A stretch of DNA of 33,644 nucleotides from the NCBI GenBank assembly GCA_026985615.1, contig JALSQD010000050.1:1-33644 (forward strand), written 5' to 3'. Position numbers and translations under genes: made by a program. The notes below the pieces were generated by a model that saw nothing but the letters and a program-made list of their open reading frames with translations, was not told where the DNA came from and searched no databases. Shown here piece by piece: positions 8,021 to 16,066 of this stretch (position 1 is its first letter; each line of letters begins with the position of its first letter). Origin of the DNA: Thermaceae bacterium. Lineage in GTDB: Bacteria > Deinococcota > Deinococci > Deinococcales > Marinithermaceae.

Positions 8021-8040
8021 CTTGTCGCCACGCGCGTAAA
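8012..8040 (-). promoter_or_regulatory. promoter of the fur-type metal operon
   Basis: Minus strand: TTTACG (8040-8035), 17-bp spacer, TAAGAT (8017-8012), then the ATG at 8002 after 9 nt. The transcript would have almost no leader. The -35 directly abuts the acs terminator stem. Confidence 0.65.
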
Positions 8041-8068
8041 GCACCGGGGCACGCGGCGCCCCGGTGCT
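8038..8068 (-). terminator. terminator of the acetyl-CoA synthetase gene
   Basis: An 11-bp perfect GC stem on the minus strand (8068-8058 with 8050-8040, 7-nt loop) lies 15 nt after the acs stop and runs into TTT. The T-run is short and coincides with the start of the next promoter's -35. Confidence 0.75.
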
Positions 8069-8083
8069 GCGAAAAGCCCTTGC

Positions 8084-10036
<1,953 letters not shown>

Positions 10037-10070
10037 CGGTGCCCTCCTTCCCCGTCTTGGGTTTTGCGCC

Positions 10071-10100
10071 AGCATACGGCGCAGCGCACGCACCCGTCAA
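10071..10100 (-). promoter_or_regulatory. acs promoter
   Basis: Minus strand: TTGACG (10100-10095), 18-bp spacer, TATGCT (10076-10071). The -35 includes the TGA stop codon of miaA. A leader of about 25 nt with a strong Shine-Dalgarno follows. Confidence 0.6.
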
Positions 10101-11002
10101 GAAAGGGGGAAACGGCGGCGGAACCAGAAAACCAGGCCGGGCCAAGCCGCTTCTCCCGCCCGGGGCAGGTAGGTAACGTCGCCGGGCTCACGCCGCAGCC
10201 AGGTGTACTGGCGCTTGATCAACCGCCACACCGCGCGCCGGTCGGCCTCGAGCGCTTCTTCGTAGCTCCACTCACCTCGCAGGTAGCGCACGATCTCCTT
10301 GTAACCAATGGACTGGAGCGCGGTGGGCATGCGAGGGTAGCGCTCGAGCAAGGCCCGCACCTCGGCAATCAGGCCGTGCTCGAACTGCCAGCGCGCCCGC
10401 TCCCAAACCCTGTCCTTGAGCGCCGCCCGCTCGGGCCAGAGCACCAGCTTGGCGCAGCGCACCCGCGGCGGGCGGGGCGGAAACCCGGCCGGTGGCCGCC
10501 CCGTGCGCCTGAGCACCTCCAGCGCCCGCACCAGCCGCCGCGGGTTGCCGGCCACCCGCGCCGCGTCGGCCGGGCTCGCGGTCGTCAGCTCGGCCAGCAG
10601 CGCCTGTGCTCCCCGGTCTTCCAGCTCGGCCCGGATCGCCTGCTGCACCGCCTCGTCCGGCGGCGGGGTGGTGGGCAACCCTTCGCACAGCCCGCGCAGG
10701 TAGTAGACCGTGCCCCCCACCACCAGCGGGATCCGCCCGCGGGCGCACACCTCGGCGATCGCGCGCTCGGCCGCCTCCACCCAGCGCACCACGTCGTAGG
10801 CCTCGTCGGGCCGCGCCACGTCCACCAGGTGGTGGGGTACCCGGGTCCGCTCAGCGGCGGACGGCTTGTCGGTGCCCACGTCCAGCCCCTGGTAGACCAT
10901 GGTGGCGTCGGCGCTCACGATCTCGATGGGCGCGTGCTGCGCGAGCCTGAGGGCCAGCGACGACTTGCCGCTGGCGCTGGGGCCGGTAAGCACGGGAACC
11001 AT
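10097..11002 (-). CDS. miaA: tRNA dimethylallyltransferase
   Basis: Transfers a dimethylallyl group to the N6 of A37 in tRNAs that read codons starting with U, stabilising codon-anticodon pairing. The 301 residues fit the family. The N-terminal P-loop is GPSASGKSSLA (7-17), followed by DATMVYQGLDVGTDKP and PHHLVDVARPDEAYDV, all MiaA hallmarks. ATG at 11002 is preferred to the in-frame GTG at 11011 because the GGATGGGGG ribosome-binding site is then about 10 nt away instead of touching. It diverges from hsp20. Confidence 0.95.
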   Translation of the reverse strand: MVPVLTGPSASGKSSLALRLAQHAPIEIVSADATMVYQGLDVGTDKPSAAERTRVPHHLVDVARPDEAYDVVRWVEAAERAIAEVCARGRIPLVVGGTVYYLRGLCEGLPTTPPPDEAVQQAIRAELEDRGAQALLAELTTASPADAARVAGNPRRLVRALEVLRRTGRPPAGFPPRPPRVRCAKLVLWPERAALKDRVWERARWQFEHGLIAEVRALLERYPRMPTALQSIGYKEIVRYLRGEWSYEEALEADRRAVWRLIKRQYTWLRREPGDVTYLPRAGEAAWPGLVFWFRRRFPLS

Positions 11003-11006
11003 CGGC

Positions 11007-11035
11007 TGCACACCCCCATCCTACGGCGCTAGACT
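11007..11035 (+). promoter_or_regulatory. candidate hsp20 promoter
   Basis: TGCACA (11007-11012) and TAGACT (11030-11035) are 17 bp apart; a GGGAGG ribosome-binding site follows at 11041-11046. The match is moderate. No CIRCE-type repeat is visible. Confidence 0.45.
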
Positions 11036-11052
11036 GGAAGCGGGAGGCGGGT

Positions 11053-11469
11053 ATGGAACTGGAACGAAGCGACCGCTGGGCAGCCATTGAAAAACTGATC
11101 GAGCTCAAACGGCGCATCGAAGCGCTGGAGGCGCAGTTCGGCTCCGACACGCTGGCGGGCTGGGCGCCTGCGGTGGACGTGATCGACGAGGGCGAGGCCT
11201 ACCGCATCCTCGTCGACGTTCCCGGCGTCAACCCCGAGGACCTCAAACTCCAGGAAGAAGGGCGCACGGTGACCATCGCCGGGTACCGTCACGAACCAGA
11301 AGGCCGCTTCGTCGTTCGCACCCGCCCCACGGGGTACTTCCGGCGCTCGCTCACCCTGCCCGAGCCGCTGGTCGAGGGCGCGGCCGCGGCCAGCCTCAAG
11401 CAGGGGGTGCTCGAGATACGCATTCCCAAAGCGCGCGGACGCACGGTGCCGGTAGAGCCGCCCCGCTAG
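11053..11469 (+). CDS. small heat-shock protein (Hsp20/alpha-crystallin family)
   Basis: An ATP-independent holdase that binds unfolding proteins. The 138-residue chain has a short helical N-terminal arm, an alpha-crystallin domain beginning at about WAPAVDVIDEGEAYRILVDV (43-62), the conserved Gly-Val-Leu motif in KQGVLEIRIP near the C-terminus, and a short tail. A GGGAGG ribosome-binding site precedes the ATG. Its stop codon overlaps the stop of tdk by 4 bp on the opposite strand (CTAG). Family assignment is secure. Confidence 0.92.
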   Translation: MELERSDRWAAIEKLIELKRRIEALEAQFGSDTLAGWAPAVDVIDEGEAYRILVDVPGVNPEDLKLQEEGRTVTIAGYRHEPEGRFVVRTRPTGYFRRSLTLPEPLVEGAAAASLKQGVLEIRIPKARGRTVPVEPPR

Positions 11470-12050
11470 TCGCGCAGCACGTGGCAGCCGCGACAGCGCG
11501 GCTCGTAGGCCTCCTTGGCCCCCACGAGGATGACCGGGTCGCTAGCGCGGGCCGGTTCCCCGTCGATGAGGCGCTGGGTGCGCGTCGCCGCGCGCCCGCA
11601 GCGCACGCAGACGGCGCTAAGTTTTTCCACGAACTCGGCCCGGGCCAGCAGCTGGGGCATGGGCCCGAAGGGCTCGCCGCGAAAGTCGAGGTCGAGGCCG
11701 GCCACGATCACGCGAATGCCCTGGTCCGCCAGCCGCTCAAGCGCCTCCGGAAGCGCGGCGTCGAAGAACTGCGCCTCGTCCACGGCCACCACCTGCACCG
11801 GCCCGTTCGCCTCCATCCGCGCGAGCAGCTCGGCGGCGTCCGCCACCGGCTCCGCCTCGACCCGCTGGCCGTCGTGGCTCACCACGTCGGTCTTGTGGTA
11901 ACGGTCATCGAGCCGGGGCTTGAAGACGCGCACCCTTTGTCCAGCAATCATTACCCGCTTGACGCGCCGGATGAGCTCTTCCGACTTGCCCGAAAACATG
12001 GGGCCCACAATGACCTCTATCCAACCGGTTTGATAGGGCAAGAACGGCAC
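11466..12050 (-). CDS. tdk: thymidine kinase
   Basis: Phosphorylates thymidine to dTMP with ATP (type II TK1-like enzyme). The 194-residue protein has the P-loop GPMFSGKS (16-23), the Walker B-like VVAVDEAQFFD, and four cysteines (CVRC and CRGC) that form the zinc lasso domain near the C-terminus. GTG at 12050 is chosen because GGGAGG (12061-12056) is 5 nt upstream; the in-frame GTG at 12056 overlaps that site. It diverges from moxR and overlaps hsp20 by 4 bp at its end. Confidence 0.94.
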   Translation of the reverse strand: MPFLPYQTGWIEVIVGPMFSGKSEELIRRVKRVMIAGQRVRVFKPRLDDRYHKTDVVSHDGQRVEAEPVADAAELLARMEANGPVQVVAVDEAQFFDAALPEALERLADQGIRVIVAGLDLDFRGEPFGPMPQLLARAEFVEKLSAVCVRCGRAATRTQRLIDGEPARASDPVILVGAKEAYEPRCRGCHVLRD

Positions 12051-12105
12051 GGCCACCTCCCGAACTCCGCCACCCAGCTTACCCCAGGCTCATCCAGGCT
12101 TCGGG

Positions 12106-12111
12106 TATAAC
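12106..12111 (+). promoter_or_regulatory. -10 of a leaderless moxR promoter
   Basis: TATAAC ends 5 nt before the ATG at 12117. No convincing -35 is seen, and only a poor Shine-Dalgarno (GGAG, 1 nt from the ATG) is present. Confidence 0.55.
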
Positions 12112-12116
12112 GGAGC

Positions 12117-13013
12117 ATGGCGATTCAGAAGGTGCGCGAGGCCCTCTCCAGTGTCCTCTTCGGTCAGGAGGAAGTGGTGGACGCGCTGCTCGCCGCGGTG
12201 GCCAGCGGCGGCCACGTGCTGCTGGAGGGGCTGCCCGGCCTGGGGAAGACGCTGCTCGCCCGCGGCTTCGCCGCCGCCAGCGGCCTCAGCTACCGACGGA
12301 TCCAATTCACACCGGACCTGCTACCCGCCGACGTCACCGGCACCGAGGTCTGGCAGGACGGGCGCTTCGAGTTCCGCCCCGGCCCACTCTTCGCCCAGGT
12401 GGTGCTGGCCGACGAGATCAACCGCGCCACCCCCAAGACGCAATCGGCCCTGCTCGAGGCCATGGAAGAGGGCGCGGTCACGGCCTACGGGGTGCGCCAT
12501 GCGCTGCCCCAGCCCTTCATGGTGCTGGCCACCCAAAACCCCATCGAGCTCGAAGGTACCTACCCCCTGCCCGAGGCCCAGGTGGACCGCTTCATGGCCA
12601 AGATCGAGATCACCGCGCCCAAACGCGCCGTCTGGATGCGCATCCTCAGCGAGACGCCGCGTGAACCCGAAGCGGTGGCTGGGCCCGATGACTTTTTGCA
12701 GCTACAAGAGCAGACCCGGGCTGTGCGGGTCGCCTCGAGCGCGCTCGAGGCGGTAGTCAACCTGGCCCAGCTCGCCTCCGAAGAGCCCCGCCTGCGCTTC
12801 GGCGTCAGCCCCCGCGGCGCCAAGGCCTGGCTGGCGCTGGCACGGGGCTTCGCAACGCTCACAGGCCGCGCCTACGTCGAGTGGAACGACCTGCGCGCCG
12901 CCGCCCGGCCGGCGCTGGTTCACCGCCTCTTCCTCACCGAGGAGGCACAGTTCGAGGGCGTAACCCAGGCCCGCGTCCTCGAAGACCTGCTCGCCAAGGC
13001 GCTGCCCAAGTAG
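12117..13013 (+). CDS. MoxR-family AAA+ ATPase
   Basis: A 298-residue AAA+ chaperone-like ATPase. Walker A is GLPGLGKT (38-45), Walker B VVLADE (95-100) followed by INRATPKTQSALLEAMEE, sensor 1 ATQN (138-141), then the MoxR motif YPLPEAQVDRF (149-159). MoxR proteins act with DUF58 and vWA-domain proteins in metal insertion, complex maturation or envelope stress. The next gene is a DUF58 protein starting 2 nt after this stop, so the pair is coupled. A BatA-like vWA gene 6 kb downstream may be a separated third member. The client is unknown. Confidence 0.94.
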   Translation: MAIQKVREALSSVLFGQEEVVDALLAAVASGGHVLLEGLPGLGKTLLARGFAAASGLSYRRIQFTPDLLPADVTGTEVWQDGRFEFRPGPLFAQVVLADEINRATPKTQSALLEAMEEGAVTAYGVRHALPQPFMVLATQNPIELEGTYPLPEAQVDRFMAKIEITAPKRAVWMRILSETPREPEAVAGPDDFLQLQEQTRAVRVASSALEAVVNLAQLASEEPRLRFGVSPRGAKAWLALARGFATLTGRAYVEWNDLRAAARPALVHRLFLTEEAQFEGVTQARVLEDLLAKALPK

Positions 13014-13015
13014 CC

Positions 13016-13768
13016 GTGTTCCGCTACCGCATCCGCACGCCTTTGCGCCAGCCGCTGCCCGGCGGGCGCCAGAGCCGCCGCACCGGCGAGAGCCTCGACT
13101 TCATGGAGCTGCGCGGCTACACCCCGGGCGACGACCCGCGCTTCGTCGACTGGAAGGCCTACGCCCGCACCGGCCGGCTCTACACCCGGGTCTGGGAAGG
13201 CGAGGAGCGGGCCCGTTTCACCCTGTGGCTCGACGGCTCGCCCAGCATGGACCTGCACGGCAAGCGCACCTTCGCCCGCGAGGTGGCGCGTACGCTGCTC
13301 GCCGCCGCCCTGCCCGACGAAACCTTCGCGCTCGGCCAGGCCGGCCTGCACCGGCTCCGCCGCCCCGCCGACCACGCCCGCCTCGCTCCCGACCCCCGGG
13401 GCCCTATGGCGGCGCTCGGAGAGCTAAGGCGCGCCCACGGGCAGCTCGTCCTCGTCAGCGACGGTCTCGACGAGGGCGACTGGGTCGGCTTCTTCAGGAG
13501 CCTCGCCCCGCGCAGACCGATCTTGATACAGGTGCTCGCCCCCAAGGAGCTGGAACCACCGCCCCGCGAGGCCGAGTGGCGCGACGTCGAAATCGGCACG
13601 CGAGTGCGGGTGGACCGCGCCGCTCTAGCGGCCTGGCGGGAGGCGCTGACCACGCAGCTGCGCGTGCTCGAGCGCGCGGCTCGCGCCGTGGGCGGCTACG
13701 CCCATCTGCGGGTGGGTGAGGCAATCGTCCCCGCGCTCAGGCGGCAGGGGGTGCTGGAGTGGCGCTAG
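13016..13768 (+). CDS. DUF58 domain protein, partner of MoxR
   Basis: A 250-residue protein with the DUF58 signature RGYTPGDDPRFVDWKAYART (33-52) and a vWA-like metal site DGSPSM (73-78). There is no membrane segment, unlike the longer DUF58 proteins with an N-terminal anchor, so it is probably cytoplasmic. GTG at 13016 lies 2 nt after the moxR stop; the long open extension upstream runs inside moxR and is rejected. The last 32 bp overlap the end of the convergent membrane-protein gene. Function is inferred from the general MoxR-DUF58 association. Confidence 0.88.
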   Translation: MFRYRIRTPLRQPLPGGRQSRRTGESLDFMELRGYTPGDDPRFVDWKAYARTGRLYTRVWEGEERARFTLWLDGSPSMDLHGKRTFAREVARTLLAAALPDETFALGQAGLHRLRRPADHARLAPDPRGPMAALGELRRAHGQLVLVSDGLDEGDWVGFFRSLAPRRPILIQVLAPKELEPPPREAEWRDVEIGTRVRVDRAALAAWREALTTQLRVLERAARAVGGYAHLRVGEAIVPALRRQGVLEWR

Positions 13769-14558
13769 CGCGCTCGGGAGCACCCCACACCACGTCGTAG
13801 ACGCTACGCAGTGACGCGGCCACGATGGGAAGCCCGATCACCGTCGTCAGGAAGCCGCGCAACGCCTCGGCGAAGAGGAAGCCGTAGAACTGCGGCTCGA
13901 GCGCCCGGTCCAGATCGAGCCGCAGTTCTACTCCACCCAGCCACGGTACCAGCGCCAGCCACAGCACCAGCGGCGCCAGCGCCACCCAGAACCCGGGACG
14001 GGCCAGCAGGCGGCCGTAGTCGGTGCCGCGCAGCGTCTCGGCCAAACGCCCCAGCGCGGCCCGGAACCCCCAGGCGTGCACAGCCGCGTAGACCATGGCC
14101 GGAAGCAGCAAAACGAGCGCAACCAGGCCGGTGATCTGGTAGGCCCAGTACGCGCCGCCCGCAGGCGGGAAGGGCACAGGCCAGAGCATCAGCGCCAACG
14201 CCACATTAACGATAAGGAGCGGCAAACCCGCCCCGAGCGCCACGCCGACGGCAGCCGGGAAGGCCGGCTCGCGGCCGGAAAGCGCCCACTGCAACCAGCC
14301 CACCACCAGGTAGGCCACCCACGCCGCCGCAAACCAGCCAGCGAGCGCACCCGCCCAGGCAAGCGGGGACGCCATCGGCGCGAATGGGTGCATGTCGGCA
14401 AGCGAAGTCGGAGCGAACCACGACCAGGCCATCGCCGCGTGGAGCACGCGCGAAGCCGCGACGAAGAGCCCCGCCAGCACCAAACCAAGGGCCGAGCGCC
14501 TCGCGAACGCGAGGGCATACCACACCGTCCGTTCGAGAACTCCGCCGACTTGTTTCAT
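13737..14558 (-). CDS. polytopic membrane protein of unknown function
   Basis: Not recognised with confidence. The 273 residues hold about six hydrophobic segments (approximately 24-46, 66-92, 102-126, 136-165, 187-210, 232-255) separated by short loops, with Lys and Arg near the cytoplasmic ends. The N-terminus (KQVGGVLERTVWYALAFARR) is amphipathic. Overall shape and hydrophobicity resemble the next membrane protein upstream, so the two may be distant paralogues. The 3' end overlaps DUF58 by 32 bp on the opposite strand. A promoter with no leader precedes the ATG. No enzymatic motif is visible. Confidence 0.75.
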   Translation of the reverse strand: MKQVGGVLERTVWYALAFARRSALGLVLAGLFVAASRVLHAAMAWSWFAPTSLADMHPFAPMASPLAWAGALAGWFAAAWVAYLVVGWLQWALSGREPAFPAAVGVALGAGLPLLIVNVALALMLWPVPFPPAGGAYWAYQITGLVALVLLLPAMVYAAVHAWGFRAALGRLAETLRGTDYGRLLARPGFWVALAPLVLWLALVPWLGGVELRLDLDRALEPQFYGFLFAEALRGFLTTVIGLPIVAASLRSVYDVVWGAPERASATPAPPAA

Positions 14559-14564
14559 GCACCG

Positions 14565-14592
14565 ATGGTATCACAAGATGCATTCCAGTAAA
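14565..14592 (-). promoter_or_regulatory. leaderless promoter with extended -10
   Basis: Minus strand: TTTACT (14592-14587), 16-bp spacer, TACCAT (14570-14565) preceded by TGA as in an extended -10. The ATG at 14558 begins 6 nt later. It lies in a conspicuous AT-rich patch (14585-14615). Confidence 0.58.
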
Positions 14593-14635
14593 TAATATAT
14601 ACGCTTTAAGTCCAAATTGGGTAAAAGTCACAGGC

Positions 14636-15328
14636 CTAACCAGAAGACTCCGCCGAGCCTTCACGCTCGCGCCAGATGTTTTCATAAAGCACTACCAGCT
14701 GAGCAACGAACCAGGGAATCTGCACCAAAGCCACCAGGAAGTTGCTTATCGCCGCGGCCAGACCGTGCGCCGGGAGGAAAAACTGCGGCACCACGACGAC
14801 CAGGCCCAGCAGGAGCGGGTACCAAAACCGCGCCTCCAGCAACGCCCCGCGCTGCTCGAAACGACGCAAAAGCGCCCAGGTCTTCTCTAGCGCATCGCTG
14901 AATCCCGAGGCCCAAACGTAGATGGCAGGTTCGTAGAGCGCCAGTAGCAAGGCCAGACCTAGCCACAGGAAAGCGGCCGCGATCACGAAAAAGGGCACTA
15001 TGAGCACGGGCACCAACACCACGACCGCCAGCGCCACGAAAACCGTGAACATCCCCAAAACCACGCCCAGATGCCCGAGCCAGTCCGGCGTCTTGCCCTC
15101 GAAAGCGCCAGCGTCGAGACGCCCCTCGGCGGCCGCCACCTTGACCCAGAAGACCGTCAAGGTCGCCAAAACGAGCACAACGACGAGGCCCAGCGGCACG
15201 GAGGCCGAATCGGGGAGCAGGTAGAGCAGGCCCGTGAGGGCGGAAAGCAGCAAGATCCAGCCTGCCTGCGAGGACCATAGCTCCCGCGTGAGGGTCAGGA
15301 AACGGTCTAGCGTTTGTGCAAAGGTCAT
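14636..15328 (-). CDS. polytopic membrane protein of unknown function
   Basis: Not recognised. The 230 residues contain about six hydrophobic stretches (approximately 21-39, 45-66, 85-110, 112-140, 166-186, 190-215), with a long Val/Leu/Ala-rich core and a charged C-terminal tail (NIWREREGSAESSG). It resembles the generic membrane proteins with several helices often annotated as hypothetical or glycerophosphoryl diester phosphodiesterase membrane region, but I see no diagnostic motif. TATCCT (15340-15335) lies 6 nt before the ATG, suggesting a leaderless transcript. It is 77 bp upstream of a similarly built gene on the same strand. Confidence 0.7.
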   Translation of the reverse strand: MTFAQTLDRFLTLTRELWSSQAGWILLLSALTGLLYLLPDSASVPLGLVVVLVLATLTVFWVKVAAAEGRLDAGAFEGKTPDWLGHLGVVLGMFTVFVALAVVVLVPVLIVPFFVIAAAFLWLGLALLLALYEPAIYVWASGFSDALEKTWALLRRFEQRGALLEARFWYPLLLGLVVVVPQFFLPAHGLAAAISNFLVALVQIPWFVAQLVVLYENIWREREGSAESSG

Positions 15329-15334
15329 GCTTGC

Positions 15335-15340
15335 AGGATA
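15335..15340 (-). promoter_or_regulatory. -10 of a leaderless promoter for the 230-residue membrane protein
   Basis: TATCCT on the minus strand ends 6 nt before the ATG at 15328. No -35 is recognisable and there is no Shine-Dalgarno. Confidence 0.45.
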
Positions 15341-15554
15341 CCCGTTCGGCGCAACCTCGACCGCGGGGCGGTGACCGGTCAGGGCCTGTGGTCACGCGGC
15401 TTCGCCGCCTGCCTGAAATGACCGAAGTCTTTACCGGGAACGCTTTCGTCCTAGACGGCGAATTCACCGTCGCGAGAACTACGGGTCAAGCACGCCGTCC
15501 CAGTAGACACGTCATTCCAGCAAGCAGGTCGCAGACCTGAGCGAGCTGGGCCTA

Positions 15555-15572
15555 CCCCCGCGAAAGCGGGGG
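15555..15572. repeat. REP-like hairpin with GAAA tetraloop
   Basis: CCCCCGC (15555-15561) pairs with GCGGGGG (15566-15572) around GAAA. It is flanked by CCTA and ATCCAG, reminiscent of dispersed intergenic repeats in other bacterial genomes. Other copies cannot be counted in this window. Confidence 0.55.
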
Positions 15573-15806
15573 ATCCAGAGCTTAAAGCATGGCGGCCGCT
15601 TCGCTTTCGTCCGATGGCGTTTTAACCCCCTGGGAAGGTAGCTGTGAAGCAGCCGGAGGGGATTTTATTCGGAGTGTGGGGAGGTCACGTATCGGCAACC
15701 GGCATCTGGCCTTTGCACCGCCAACAACCCCCGCCCCAACCCACCCCCAAGGGAGCGAGCATTGCTTTGTGGCAACGTAACCGCAGGTTTTGGGCGTAGC
15801 ATGGAC

Positions 15807-15825
15807 CCCCGGATCAAGTCCGGGG
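15807..15825. repeat. REP-like hairpin
   Basis: CCCCGGA (15807-15813) pairs with TCCGGGG (15819-15825) around TCAAG, preceded by ATGGA. Its layout resembles the hairpin at 15555-15572. Confidence 0.5.
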
Positions 15826-16019
15826 CAAGCCCGGTCTCGCGGTCGCTACGCTCCCTTGGCCGGGGACACGAACTACTGTTTGCCTATTCAAACCAAAGAC
15901 GTATCCCCGGGCGAACCCGCGAAGCGGGTGAGACCCGGAGTCCATGCTGGGCGACAAGCCGAGATTGGGTTGCCATTGACCGGACCACCACAAGCCACAG
16001 GCCGTAAATCAGTTTCGCT

Positions 16020-16057
16020 ACTGCGCACCACGAACCATGAACTACGCACCACGAACC
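16020..16057. repeat. two direct 17-bp repeats
   Basis: ACTGCGCACCACGAACC (16020-16036) and ACTACGCACCACGAACC (16041-16057) differ at one base and are offset by 21 bp. They lie next to the ligase stop codon. Confidence 0.6.
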
Positions 16058-16066
16058 GCACACCAG

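Larger units (their letters stand above)
15341..16066. other. non-coding region rich in small palindromes
   Basis: About 725 bp without a supported gene; short open frames here lack start signals and family resemblance. It holds several hairpin units: GCGGC/GCCGC around 15396-15408, a nested pair CCAGC...GCTGG (15517-15549) enclosing AGGTC/GACCT, a 7-bp stem with GAAA loop (15555-15572), a 7-bp stem (15807-15825) and ACCCGC/GCGGGT (15915-15929). Two near-identical 17-mers close it. It looks like an accumulation of REP-like intergenic repeats downstream of the ligase gene. Confidence 0.6.

Noticed and set aside
16020..16057. Possible CRISPR array remnant
   Set aside because: Only two 17-bp units with a 4-nt interval; no spacer-sized gaps and no cas genes in the window.
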